From Mesodorylaimus sp. YZB2_4 (Eukaryota > Nematoda > Enoplea > Dorylaimida > Dorylaimidae), in contig JASANH010000744.1 in the NCBI GenBank assembly GCA_030248295.1, positions 124,001 through 188,000 of the forward strand: DNA of 64,000 nucleotides, read 5' to 3'. The position numbers and the translations under genes are program-made. This document shows positions 35,011-47,300 of the stretch, in pieces; within the stretch, counting starts at the first letter, position 1; each line of letters begins with the position of its first letter. Under the pieces are notes generated by a model. It was not told the DNA's origin, ran no database searches, and saw nothing but the letters and a program-made list of their open reading frames with translations.

Positions 35011-36070
35011 ACCGTGTATTTTCCCCCACCATCAGTTTTCAGACTGTACGTAGCTATCCAAATTTTGAGCCTTTGTCTAGGAATAAAGCACTAATGCACA
35101 AATCGTCATCACTAATCCTAGAAGATATGAAATATGTCTCGAATAGTTCACGATTTTGTTGTTTTATCATTCGACTGCCATGCTAATGCCATGTTGTAAT
35201 AGTGGCCTTAAAACTTTTGCTCCTTGGGCTACTCTTGCCTGGTCCAACAGCAGCATCGAGCGATCCGACCATGGGCCTGGAATTCCATCTGATGCAGGGT
35301 CTGGATCATCCTGATCCGACCCAGCCAATCAACTTCAAAAGATTTTAGATTGACGGAGATGACGTACTTGGCACTGCATCCTCACCAACCTGCTCTGTTT
35401 CCTCGCTGTCACTCTCTGTCAGTCTACTCCAAAGGAAACAGGAGAGATAAGCAGAGCAAAAAAATTTAGTTGCCGATCCTGCCGATCCAGCGGTCGGGTC
35501 GGATCGGGAACCAATCCAACCCTTAGATCAGTTCGGCCGGATCGGTAGATCGGTCGATGCTGGGTCCAAGTTAGTACTAGTCCCAGGACAAAAAAGATGA
35601 GCCTAATGTTTTGTAAGCGAGAAAACTGCTTTGCCAAAATCTGCAGCTGCCATGCTGGTGAATTCACCAAAGTCCCACTGCCGAAATGTATATCTTCTTT
35701 TTTTCATTGATTTCCAGAGCAGGGCAGTTTCGCATTTGCAATTTGAACCCTGCCTTGATTAGCAGAGAAAACTGGCCGGGCTTTACATGCACTCGCATTG
35801 GTAGCGTATCAAATATCCTTCCTGAAATACTCGAAGGAGTTCAAAAAGTTCGTAGCCTGAGTACCTTGCACATGAGCTGCAGCACCAAAATTTTACTTTA
35901 CACCGCCCACATTCTACAAGCCTCGCACTCGTATACAGCCTTTTGCAACCCAAGTTGTGTCTGCACATCAGGCGACAATTTATGGTGGTGGAGTCAACGC
36001 ATGTATCAGTAAGTCGATTATTCCGCCAGGCGCGGAGGAGGAAACGACACAGTGCGGGAATCGTCTCAGT

Positions 36071-36095
36071 GGGGGGGGGGGGGGGGGGGGGGGGG
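36071..36095. repeat. 25-base poly-G tract
   Basis: An uninterrupted run of 25 G on the plus strand, followed by GGGGG-containing sequence at 36107. Exact lengths of such tracts are easily misread. A related 16-base C run is at 38143-38158. Confidence 0.9.
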
Positions 36096-37209
36096 AATCG
36101 ACAAAGTGGGGGAAAACTTCACGGGACTGAAAGAATGTAGCGTCGGCGAAAGTAAAGCATAAGAAACACATGACTCACTTGGCCGTGTTTACTCCTGTAT
36201 ATGGTCATCCGCGCGCTTCCTTCATTGAGCTCAGGATATGCGAGGTAATGTAGCATGGTAGGCAAGAACCGATAAGTATCGTTGGGGCCTCGAGCATCGA
36301 TCAATTTCACACCAGCACTCTCCAGGCATACGGAAAAGCATATGTCCTCTCCCATCGATCCGCCATCCAACCCGCACCCGCGAATAGACTTTGACGATTT
36401 ATTTGACACTTGATCAGAATGACTAGTCAAATTCTGGGTTTCATTGAAGACGGTTTCTGCGAATGCCTTGATTGCACCACGACTCAAAACATAGCCCGCC
36501 CCCCTCTCGGAAAGTGTTGTTTGGACGTAGGATGCACCAGTTCGCACCCAAACCAAACAAGTGCATTTGGATCGTGATTGGACAGAAATGAACGAAGGTT
36601 CTCCATGATGAAGTACCTGTAAATAGGATTTACTATTGCACATGTTCGAAGCAGAAATGCAGCAAATGAGGATGGGCTTAGCCCCACTCCCGCGTGCCGA
36701 ACCCATGCCAGCTGGCGCCTCAATACTTACGTATCATCGTCAGATTTGAGGAACCAATCGAATTCGTCTCCGCAGTACTCTTCCAAGTGCAGGAAAGCCG
36801 CCCTGGTTTTCTCCCACAGGAAATTTCGCCCCTGAGTAACATTAAGGATCACAAGAGAGGAGTTGGCAAAACTAGGATCTTGATCAGATGTAAAGAAAAT
36901 GACCGAGTCACATCGTTTTGACCACGTGTTCCGAACGGCGGTCGCTTTTTCTTTGTGGTTAGCTTTAATTGTCATAACAGCGCATAGAATTCGCAGTTTA
37001 GGACCACTTCCTGCCGCAGTACGCGTCTCTCCCCAGCGCCAGGCGTACTTTCGGTAAGAATTTCTCAAATTTGAGCCTACTGCCGAATAATAAAATATCA
37101 AAACCGCTCCAAAAGTTAAGATGATAGAAATTACACGACGAAAAACTGACAGACGAAAGAATTTTATTTGGGCTTGGATCAGGGCCTGGTACTGGTGCAG
37201 AGAAGTCAT

Positions 37210-38509
37210 TGGTGTTTACCTTTAGCTTGCTGCAGGATTATCGATTTCTGCTTTACAGTTCGCCCATGCTCATACAAGCAACTCCGATCATTATGCACTT
37301 CTCAGACATAGGGTCTCTGGCATAATGTGAATTAGTCTACCTGATCGGTCCACGCTATTTCCACATTTCTACTAGCTTCTGGCGTAGGAATAGAAAAAAG
37401 CAGAGACAAACAGGAGGTTGTCCTAAGGTAACGCAGAACGGATATAATTTTTGCCATTATAATGCATTATAAATCCATTACTAAAAAAGCTCTTCCAAGT
37501 GTTTCTAAAATAGCAAAACATTCGGAATTTGTTTTAAAAGTGGTCCAGATGCTGTTGTTTGTACTAGCAACACGCTTTTGCTTTCCTAGGGGACCATGCC
37601 ATGCATAGATATAATGCGCAATCAGTTTTTCTACCCAGTTTTTCTAATAGTACTAGCGGGAGCATACTCGAGTATTCTCCCGCTAGTACTATTGCTATTT
37701 TCTTTTTATATAAACATGACTGTGCAAGGAATGGATAATCTTAAAAAGGGCCGCCAGTATGTATGGGGAACCGGGTTTTTAATTATTTCCATGATTATTT
37801 TGGTCTTATGTTATAACAACGATGGAAACGACCACTTAGTCGACCATACTGCAGAAGCGATCACTGGACGCGCACAGAAAAACACATGAAGACAGTGAAC
37901 GTAAATCCACGAAACGCAGCAGATGGAGAAAAAAGTGCAAAAAGGCGGACCCTTTCCTGCCCATGGGCGTCATGCTCCGGTCTGTTTCACCATGGCCATG
38001 GCGAGCTAGATTAGACAAGTCTGACCAGCAAATGGATTCAATAAATTTTAAAAATTAAAAGCTTGTCGGACCAATGCATTTTCAGTGGCTTACAAGTTGT
38101 TCCGCCATTCGACAAAAACTGTCAGAGCTTGAAATTTCGATACCCCCCCCCCCCCCCCAATCAACCATGTCAGAGCTAGAGTAGTAGTAAAATCTTGTTC
38201 TAGTTTTGCAACGCTGTCACAGAAAAAAGCTTATCGCTTATCGCCAACACACTACACATTTTCCAGTGGGCTGATCACTGCGCCACCTGGGTAGTCTTGA
38301 CTTGACTGCAGGATCGGCACGTGCAAGACTGAATTCTATTCTTTTCATGTTTCCGAAACATCGTAACCAATCATCTATGAAGGGGAGAGCACTTTAGTTT
38401 GACCTATTCTCCCTAACTGCACCTCGGGGCAAGCATCACGGGATTGATAGCAATCAGCAGTAACGTATGTACAGTACGCATATACATACTACAGTACACT
38501 TTCACTCTA
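37210..38509. other. spacer; one doubtful membrane frame
   Basis: The plus frame 37596-37889 (97 codons) has two hydrophobic segments (FFYPVFLIVLAG and GFLIISMIILVLC), but part of the first is encoded by a 48-bp palindrome. Without splicing or homology support I do not call it a gene. The rest is AT-rich with a 16-base C run. Confidence 0.4.
37646..37693. repeat. 48-bp near-perfect palindrome
   Basis: The sequence reads the same on both strands except at one symmetric pair of positions, and is centred on CTCGAG at 37667-37672. Each half begins AATAGTACTAGCGGGAG. There is no loop, so it can extrude as a cruciform or fold as a tight hairpin in RNA. Confidence 0.9.
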
Positions 38510-39598
38510 TCACAACTGATATACGGACGATGATCGATTTCGTTTACTTAAACCACCAGGGCCCGGCATACTCGGACGCCTGCCGCTGTTCATGCCCGAT
38601 GTTGATGGCCCCAATTCGTCAGGTCTGTCCAAGTATGCCCGAGGCGAGACAGAACCAGAGGGCGGATTTGAGCCACCTGAACCAGTCGATGGATGGGGAC
38701 TTACTGCACCAGCAGCCGAAAATGAAGCACCTCGTGGTTGCAGCAAGTGCGATTGTCGAATTGGCTCGTATTCCATAGCCACACGCAATTTATCTGATTC
38801 CTTAGCATCTCGGTGCCAAAGAAACTGGAAAAAGACTCGTCTCTTGAATTTTGGTTGCGCTGATTCCTTAACTGGAGTGATAACTGTGATGATTCGATGA
38901 AAATGCGCGCATGTTTTCCAATAACTATAGTATCGGGAAACTCGGAACACGTTCGCCAACGGTACATTCTTGTGTACGACCATGGGCGGTGGTGGGGGAG
39001 GTAGTGAAGGTGCTGACTGTCCGGTCGGTGTCGATGGTGCTTGGCTGGATGGAGGAGGTGGCGGAGATGGCGTTGGTTGTTTTCTTAAGACCCCTCTCAT
39101 TCTAGCTCCTACGATCCTTCCTCGAACGGTGACGATGTGGACGCGTTTGAATGTCTTGTAGTCGTCGCTGTAATAATAGTGTGTTGGGTGGCTGGTGGGT
39201 TTCCACCAATCAATGTCCATGTTCAGACTCTCCACGTTGACTGCGTTGCCATCGACCACGAAGCAGTAGTTGTCTGTGACCATGGTAGGCGGGGCCTGGC
39301 TGATGAATTCGGTGGGACAATTGAACGAGGCTTGTAATGCGTGCTCCGAGCCCACAGTATGATTCTCGACGGCATAAATTGGTAGGTTTTGATGAAAAAG
39401 CATGGATGTTTCTTCGCCTCCATTGCCATCACTCGCAGTGGCCAACGATGCTCGACCAGAATCGGTTTGTGTTGGATACATACCCATATCGCGGAATCTT
39501 GCGCCAACCCTAATCGGAAATTCGACCACCGAGTCACCACTGGGCGAGGAGGGTTGGGAGTAAGTGTAGGAGGACGACGGTGGTGTGGCAAAATCCAT
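38510..39598 (-). CDS. unknown conserved two-block protein, paralogue A
   Basis: A 362-codon unspliced frame. It shares two conserved blocks with the next gene. Block 1 is MVTDNYCFVVDG, then WWKPT, YYYSDDYKTFKRV and VRGRIV. Block 2 is RYYSYWKTCAHFHRIITVIT, then KRRVFFQFLWH and AKESDKLRV. The blocks are separated by a Pro-rich linker of about 45 residues. The N-terminus (Ser/Pro-rich) and the C-terminus (about 85 residues, Ser/Gly/Pro-rich) look disordered. There is no signal peptide or membrane helix, so it is probably intracellular. An acceptor-like CACTAG immediately before the ATG could be a trans-splice site. I know no family name for this domain. Confidence 0.75.
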   Translation of the reverse strand: MDFATPPSSSYTYSQPSSPSGDSVVEFPIRVGARFRDMGMYPTQTDSGRASLATASDGNGGEETSMLFHQNLPIYAVENHTVGSEHALQASFNCPTEFISQAPPTMVTDNYCFVVDGNAVNVESLNMDIDWWKPTSHPTHYYYSDDYKTFKRVHIVTVRGRIVGARMRGVLRKQPTPSPPPPPSSQAPSTPTGQSAPSLPPPPPPMVVHKNVPLANVFRVSRYYSYWKTCAHFHRIITVITPVKESAQPKFKRRVFFQFLWHRDAKESDKLRVAMEYEPIRQSHLLQPRGASFSAAGAVSPHPSTGSGGSNPPSGSVSPRAYLDRPDELGPSTSGMNSGRRPSMPGPGGLSKRNRSSSVYQL

Positions 39599-40061
39599 TT
39601 CTAGTGGACTAAAGAAGGAAAAGAAAAGAAAGACAGATTTAGAGAAAGGACAGAGCAGAGGTGGCTGCATTGAGCCGAGAAGGGGTTTGGAAAGAGAGGA
39701 TAAGTCAGGTTAGTCACCACCGTATGATTGAACTGCATGTGTCACAACACTACGACAGATGTGAAACCTAATCACAGGCCGGGGAGCTAACGCGTGCAAT
39801 GACGTCTTGTGCACAGTGAGGTGAGATTACGGCTCACAAGAAGGAGAAAGAGGTGCACGAAGGAGTGGCGTGCCACCTGTCTCGCGATGCGACACGACAG
39901 ATATTTACTGTGATTCATGACCGGCAGACACGCCACGGAACAGATGATCATGGGTACCTCACTACTGCACACTGAAAGTTAGCACGCACTCATTGAACGC
40001 TACGAGTAAGCACGTGATAGGATTCTTGAGCACACTGCAAACAGATTTATATTCGCGCGAT
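39599..40061. other. short spacer between paralogues
   Basis: There are 463 bp between the stop of paralogue B and the start of paralogue A on the same strand. No gene is visible. The distance would suit a two-gene unit or separate promoters. Confidence 0.4.
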
Positions 40062-43000
40062 CTAGAAATGGAATGTCCTCTTCCTGTCCAAGGGATTCCT
40101 CTTTTCCATTTGGATTTGCGTTTTGGCCTTTTGAGGATCGAATTCGCGTTGAACGCGCAACTTATCAGATTCTTTTGCATTGCGCCACAAGTACTGCACG
40201 AACATGCGCCTCTTGTACTGAGGATTAGAATGAGGCTCAGTGAGCGGAGTAATTAGAGTGATGATTCGATGAAAGGACGTACACGTCTTCCAGAAACTGT
40301 AGAACCGTGTTACCTTGTACACGCACTCGAGTGGCACTTCTGCAGCTCTGTTTTCTGGATGAAGCTGCTGACTCTGTTGATGTGGTATTTGGAGATGGTG
40401 ATAAGTGTGATAGTGATGCAAAAATCGTCCGACTGGTGACGGCTGTTGGGAATGATGACCTTGAGCTTGAGACGCCGGGCTCAATGCTACTGAGGTCGGA
40501 CGATTGAGCGGACCCACTGCTTGAGGTGAAGCTGTGGCTGACGTGGAAGGAGTACCCGCTTGCCTTGGTTGCGTGCGCGATGATTTAACGGGACCACCAC
40601 CGTAGTGATGCGCTGGTGAGGACGAGGAGGACGAACCGAATGGCCCGCCTGCCAATGGAGGACCCGCAGGTGAGTTGAATGAAAATGAGGAACGACGAGT
40701 TGGATGAATAGCGCTACTGACTGAGAAGCTGCGCCCACTGGCCGTAGACGCAGATCCTCGGTGTGATTCCGAGCCACTCGAACTAAGACCATAATGGGAT
40801 GCCGAAGAGGGGGGAGTACGTGTCTGACAAAGACGCGCACTGATTACACGTCCTTTCACCAATATGATATTGACTCTTTGAAAAGTTTTCAAATCGGAGG
40901 AATAATAGTATTTGGTGGGACGACCAGTCGGGCGCCACCAATTCGTGTCTTCAGTTAAGTCATTCGACGTCAACTTTTCTCCATCCACAACAAAACAATA
41001 ATTCTCAGTCACCATTTGAGGAATCTCCGATGTCAGACATTGTTCAGGACAGGTCATCACGCTCTGCACTGCGTCTTCTGTTTCTACAGTGCGAGACTGT
41101 ACAGCGAACACGGGTATATTCCTGTGGAAGAATATAGGTCCTTCAGTAGAACTTCGAAAAAGTGGTTTCGGTGGTTCGACAATGACTGGTTGAGGTTCCA
41201 AGTGCGGCTCCGCTTCAGCTTCTGTGCTCATGCCCGAATCGCTGACAGCAAATTCCAGTATTTCCGCATCCCCAAAATCGAGCACCGATTCGGCTGGCGA
41301 AGACAATGGTGTGGAAACATTCGTCGACCCGAATTCAATTTCCAGATCCAACGGGCTGATCAAGAGTCATGAGAAAATACGTTTAATTCATGTTTTATTG
41401 CCAGAGAAAGCGGAAGCGAAGTCAGAGTGAAGAAAATGTGAAAGAGCGGGTACGGATACGGCATTGGTGAGCATGAGTTAGAGTTAGGGCCTCCCATGAA
41501 CACCCAATACAAATGTGCGACCTGGGCACTGCAAGTAAGGCTCAGTCGAGGTATGGTGGTCAAAATTTTCAGAAGTGATAGCCCAGCAAAGGAAACCCCT
41601 CGCAGAGCCCCGCTCATCCGTACTAGCTCTTGCACAAAACACATTCGTACCGAAATAGTCAATGAAGAGATGATGACGAGAGATGAGAAAGATACAGAGT
41701 GATATGACGAAGAGAACGAAGAGTGAATGACTCGAGGCCGAAAGAGAAACGTACATAAGAGTAGGCGAACACCAACGAGAATGCTACAGGTACACAAACA
41801 GAAAAGTACTGGTTTTTGAAATAGTGATAGAGTAGATGCATGCCACTGCAAAGTGCCGGTCACTCTAGCATACCTTAGCAGACTAGGTGGGTACACCTCG
41901 TCATCCGATTCATCACCTTGGGAAACGGACGGTTGTTCAACATTGATATTGGGTATTCTAAAGGGAAGAAGTGATGGCGGTGATGTGCTCAAAGATTAAA
42001 GTTATGTGAACTACGTGTGCTTGATTAGACTCTCCGTCAGTCAGATAGAGTGTACGAATATAGTAAGCATGCTTGTGTGATTACATGTGAGTGGTGACAG
42101 CGAGTGTTCCATAAAATTATTAACTTACGACAGCCGAGGTTTCTTGCTCATCTCCAACAGTTCTCGATACGAATCCCATTCTTCCATCAGCGACATCCCC
42201 ATGGGCTAAAACAAGAGTTCAGTGAGTCACTACCCAGGAACTCTATCAAATTGTTATAGCAGGAAAGACCTCATTCTCAGCCGGCTGTTACTCTGTTACA
42301 CTCCGAATACACAATGTAACCTGTCCCCTGGACTAGGCAGATATATTTGCAGGAGCAGATGAAAAAGTGTGATCTGGGCACTCCTTTAAAGACAGAGGGC
42401 CGTTTAGCCACAACAATCCATGCATCAGAAACGCAGCGACTGAAATGTAGATGAGCGAAATGATGTCAAAGGTAGAAGGGGACGATGAGATGAGAAACGG
42501 ACGGACTTGATGGCCATAGAAGCCATGTTAGACAGAGAAGGGCTCCGAAAGAGCTTAACGGAGTTATCTTACTGTCAATGTCACAGGTGCACTGTAGGGC
42601 TTTGCCACATGGGCTTCTGCCAAGGGCAAGGCTAAAGCCTTAGGAGGCGCTCGAACAACTTGCGTCACTGCTTCTTCGTAGGTGACTGCCGGTATGGGCG
42701 CAACGAGATTGGAGTTGGCATCAAAGACATCGATCTCGGGGATATCGATAACGACATCGCACTGTGATAAGATCGATTCAGGATATGGCTGAGGGAAGGC
42801 TTTAGCTGGAGCGCCGCCTCTGCGCTCGAGTTTAGCCATCTGAGTTTCGAGTCTATACAACTGTAATCGATCTTCTTGGATCGACAGTGGTGTGCATTGA
42901 TCAATGGTAGAGTCTAAGATGATGCCTTCCGCGATCTGCAGGTCGTGCTTGGGAGACGCTCTAACCTCTTCCTCGATGGGAGACAGAGGTTTCGGCCAAA

Positions 43001-43519
43001 TGAAGTATTCCAGCAGCTCGTCTTCGGCGAACAGAATATGGGTAGGTACTTGAGGAGGCAGTTCCGGCTCCAGGGACAAGTTAAAGAACTGATATAATTC
43101 TGGTTCCGGAAGTAGCTCATACAACGTCGGAGTCGACGGCGGGCTTACCGTTGGCGTTTGCGGAGATACGGCTCGAAGTATGTACCGGCCCGGGCACGAG
43201 CCAGAACGTTTGGCACTGCGAACTTCTTGAGCTGAAAAATAGACACATTGAGTCACAGCTGGCCCCATTCAGTCATTGACCTACCGATTTTGTTATAATC
43301 AGGTGACGGAAGGGGAAATTCGTATTTGAAACTGTCAGGGGATTGTGGCCACGACCTCTCGTACATAGTCTTGTACATTTGCTCTCGTTCGTAAAGGCTC
43401 GGCGATGTTGTGATTGAGCATCCGATTGAAATATCTGGTCCTGATGGCGTCCACGACGTAGCTGTTTTACTTTGTTGCCGTCTTTGATACATACTGAAAC
43501 GAAAACCTTGGGTGGGCAT
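40062..43519 (-). CDS. unknown conserved two-block protein, paralogue B
   Basis: Five exons (43519-43285, 43231-42573, 42205-42129, 41957-41874, 41355-40062) give 782 residues, and all phases close. The C-terminal half carries the two blocks seen in paralogue A: MVTENYCFVVDG, WWRPTGRPTKYYYSSDLKTF and VKGRVI, then TRFYSFWKTCTSFHRIITLI, YKRRMFVQYLWR and AKESDKLRV. Here a Ser/Gly/His-rich linker of about 150 residues separates them. The N-terminal half, absent from A, is acidic and Pro-rich (LLPEPELYQFF, PLSPIEEEV) with a short helical stretch MSLMEEWDSYRELLEMS. The start could also be the Met at 43492 if TTTCAG before it is an acceptor. The conserved Trp, Tyr, Cys and His suggest a folded domain. 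No function is recognised. Confidence 0.75.
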
Positions 43520-44366
43520 GGTCTATAAAAGTACATTCGGGTCACAAAGTCACAATGGCGATGCAACGTGATGAAGTCAACGATGAGAGACTAACAATTT
43601 GCATTAGCTCACACTCACAGGCCAACCAGCCCAAACAGGACATTCTCCGCTAATTGTGAATTCCAACACACCTACTGTATGAGACGAAAGGGGTCATGCA
43701 TACTGTACTCCGCTCCAACCATATTAGGATGCTCAGACAGACATGCACACTAGGCATGACAGGCCCCTATTTGATAATTTGTAAAGCGATCGGAAGAATT
43801 TGGAATAGGACCAGGTTCTTAAGAGGAGAATTGCTTTGCAATTACCTTATGGAAGCAATCTATAAAGCAAACCGAACAGCACAATATTCCCAATTCGCTA
43901 AGCCCCTGCATCATGCGCAGATAAAAAGCATCGTGCATCTTGCAAGCTACTAAATTCTAAAGCCATCAATTTCGGAAGCGATTTCAGAAAAAGGCCAGCA
44001 CACTTACTGCGTTCTTTCGTATACACTAGGACTAGTTTGCAATGAACAACGTAGCTCGATACTGGGTCCGGATGGGCTCGAAACTGACATTCGTTTTCCT
44101 CCAGCGTACAGTCTACAGCGTTTGGGAAAAGAAGCAAAATAGATGAACCAATTGGGAATCGATTCTTAGAAACTGAATGACCAGCCATGCAAAATGCCGC
44201 CTAACTAAGGCACGTCTACTACGTCCATGCGGGGGAAAGAAAGCCCATTTGCCTCAAAGAACACCTACTTTAGCCTTTCGTAATAACTTGGTGTTGTGCT
44301 GATCGGCGATACCTCGTGTATAGGCCTAAACAGTAGTTGCTCGGATTCAAAAGGATCTCTAAAATG
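43520..44366. other. intergenic, nothing recognised
   Basis: This lies between the K2P channel stop and the start of paralogue B, so it should contain the promoter of B. Short frames have no domain. Confidence 0.5.
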
Positions 44367-47300
44367 CTACAGTAACTTCACGCACGTTTCGTATACGTTA
44401 TCGATTGGCCAGTCGGGTGTCACCAGTTTGTCCGTGGTTGACGAGATCAGCGGTTCGTGTATTGGGTGCTCCTGCTCCATAAGGTACTTGGGGGCGAATG
44501 GTGACGGAGGCAGGCTCCTGTAAACAACACTCCTACTCTAGGTCCATCACTCAAAAGAATGACATTGCTTACCCCTCTACTGCTTCGAAATACATCTGCA
44601 TTATGTCAGCAGCTTGAGCGGCCATGGCCATGCGACGTTCGATCATACGCTTTTGTCGGAGTAAGCGAAGTAAATCGTAGCCTTTGAACTTGCGGCCGAA
44701 GTAGTGAATCTTTTGAAGATAGTGAATGCCGACGAGATCAATGCACATGGTCGTGACTGCCAGGCCAATACCAATGTACAGGAGCATGACGACTAGGTAC
44801 CTGAAAGAGGTGGAGACAGTCAAGGGCGTTTCATCGCTGATAAGTTCAACGGGGCAAGGATATCTGAGCCAAATCTGCGCGCAGCGTTCATGCTTTAAAG
44901 ATTTTAATGTGAGATGTTCGTCGTGAAAACTCAAAGGACCTAAATCTGAGCCACCTAGTGCCCATTTACATGTTTGCCTGCCCCTTATTTGTGACTGACA
45001 TCTTGTGCCATTTTCGTTATAATCCAACTCTCCACAGCGCGACCTTGATTCAAACTTTTTGGCTATTTTTGGGGTCCAGCAAATGTCCCTGGACGGTTAT
45101 GTGTCTTGAACGTGCTTATCGAATTTCCTTTCCCGCCCGAGCGAAGTCAGTACGGAAATCAGCCATGGAAATCGGATGAACGTTGTTCGAAGTCTGACGA
45201 CTCGAGGTCTGGAAATCCGCCAAGCACCGAAAAGAGTAAAAAAGAAAACTTGCAAAACTTTAGAAAAGCCCCGAGTGATTTTTCCAGGACTCGGGCCTGT
45301 TTTTTATTGATTCCAGTAGCCGGACGATGCAGGGGCAGGGGAGAAGGACACTACACTATGTACAGTGAGCAGAATTAGACGACTCGTCAGTTGAGCCATG
45401 CTGTTCCAACTCGTAAAACGAAGCCGCCCCTCATAGGTGGTCAATTGGGCAGGCCGTGTGATTGGCGAGGGTACGTGGGCGCTCGGCGCTTTGCTCAAAT
45501 CTCCATTCACAATCTGATCGTAAATTCACTTAGTCTGATCGTTTTTAATTCCGCCCCACTAATTTTAAACTGCGTCATTACGACAGACGAAACCCAGGGA
45601 GTCAGCTGATGAGTTTCAGGACCACTGCCTGCACATAAAACGGGCTTGAAGTAAAGATGAGTTTGAGAAGATTTCATTGCTTCGGATAAAGCCCGCCCAT
45701 CTGCGCCAGTGCTAATTGTATATGTCCTTACATGTAGCATATTCATGAAGGATATGTTATCTTACTTTCGTATTTATGAACTTTGGTGGGCAGGGTAGAA
45801 ACTTGTGGTCACTTACGTGTGCCTCCGCGGGACCATATCACCAAAACCGACGGTCGTTAAGGAGATGAAGCAAAAGTAAAAGGCGTCCACATATTTCCAT
45901 CCTTCCAAAAAACTGAATAGTAGTCCACCCAATGCAATATATATTAATAATATAGCGAATACAACAACGACGGGCACCTGAGCTTTGTGAAGCAGTAAGT
46001 CTTCGAGTGAAAAATCTGAATCATACGAACGTTTATCTTGAGACGCATTGGCGTTCTCAGCCGTTGGTGAATGACTGCCTCGATTGAATCGAACCCTCAA
46101 AGCGTCCCGCCATTTCTTATATTTTTTATAGCCCGCTATCGTACTCTCCGACAAGAATTTTCCCAAATCGCCAATCGTCAAAATGGCCAAAGGAGTCCCG
46201 AATAGGGCGAAAAAAACGCAAATGATACGACCCTCCATCGTGACTGGAACGATGTTTCCGTAACCTGCAATGCCAAATCAATGAGCCCAGTGCATAAACT
46301 TCGCTTTTTATTTATTCTTTATAGCTAGATATAAAATCACTCATTCAAGGCCCTGCACAAGCTGTCACAAGATTCACTTCCTCCATTGCACGTAGGATCT
46401 CCCTGTTGCAAGAAAGCACTTGAGTCTTTAATGGTTTCAGCCTCAGGGTGTAGTCCTAGGCTCGTACAGTAGCCGGGGTTCTTTTCCCACCGACTTTTGT
46501 GCAGTATAAGTAGCAGCAGCTAAAAACTGAGGACTGAAATCCCGGAGGAGCAATGTGCAGCAGAAAAAGTCGAACCCGTCGTCCTTGTTTACCAAAACTT
46601 GTGCATAGGTCCAAGATTTCAAAAAAAGACTGAAAAACGTAAAGATTGTGAGGTCTCCTTTGCCTTGGCTCAAATAATATTTGCGCAGGCAAACACTAAA
46701 CTTTGTCCTGCTAATATCTCAAGTTCACGTTCATTAGAAATTGAGGAAAGTTGCACAACTTATTTGCTTCTTGATAACTTAATTTTGCTATCAATATGAA
46801 AACAAAATGAAGAAAACGGCGAATAAGGTCGGCACGGGTCTTGTATTCCAAGAGTACATGCGAGTTAGTAATCGATACGTGCATCAGTTGGGAATGTTTT
46901 TCCAATTTCATTCCTCTTTTACGCTAGCTGACATTTACTGCATACAGACAAAATTTATCATCTAGGCCAAAATGGCCTTCACGGGTAATTCCAAGTCTGA
47001 TTTAGTGCTTCTTAGCTACTTCTTTGTCTCAATTATGCCAATGCTAAAGCAAGAAGCTAGCAATATGCCTCCTTCTTCCACCACCCATCCATGGTCTGGA
47101 GGGATCAATCAATTTCGTGCCTCTTTGCTACTGCTTCGAGTTACCAGTCTAAGAGGCGGATATGGGCCATACGGGTCATATCCGCTCCGACGGAATGGGC
47201 GCCGGCTTTAAACTCGGCCCATACGCCCAGAACACTTGACACGGGTCGATTGCTTTCTCACTCATCAGCTAATATCATATGCGCATCAACTCATAAATGT

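Larger units (their letters stand above)
34791..37209 (-). pseudogene. core-1 galactosyltransferase, tandem copy 2, frameshifted
   Basis: Same gene plan as copy 1: exons 37209-36731, 36616-36179 and 34904-34791, with identical splice sites and conserved DDD and SCCDQRLISIHY motifs. Exon 2 is one base shorter (438 against 439). A base is missing in the run around 36495-36505, where copy 1 reads CCCGCCCCTCCGCTCGG and this copy CCCGCCCCCCTCTCGG. The frame then ends at TGA 36484-36486, within the catalytic domain, while the rest of the exon stays open in another frame. It is either a young pseudogene or a sequence error in a C run. The N-terminal 30 residues differ from copy 1, but the signal anchor is conserved. 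Intron 2 has grown to 1,274 bp and holds a 25-base C run and a 25-base G run. Confidence 0.85.

Noticed and set aside
36484-36616. Alternative splicing that rescues galactosyltransferase copy 2
   Set aside because: No donor and acceptor pair near the missing base would restore the frame; copy 1 reads straight through the same place.
37596-37889. Two-helix membrane protein
   Set aside because: Part of the first hydrophobic segment is encoded by a 48-bp palindrome, so the frame may be accidental. No other support.
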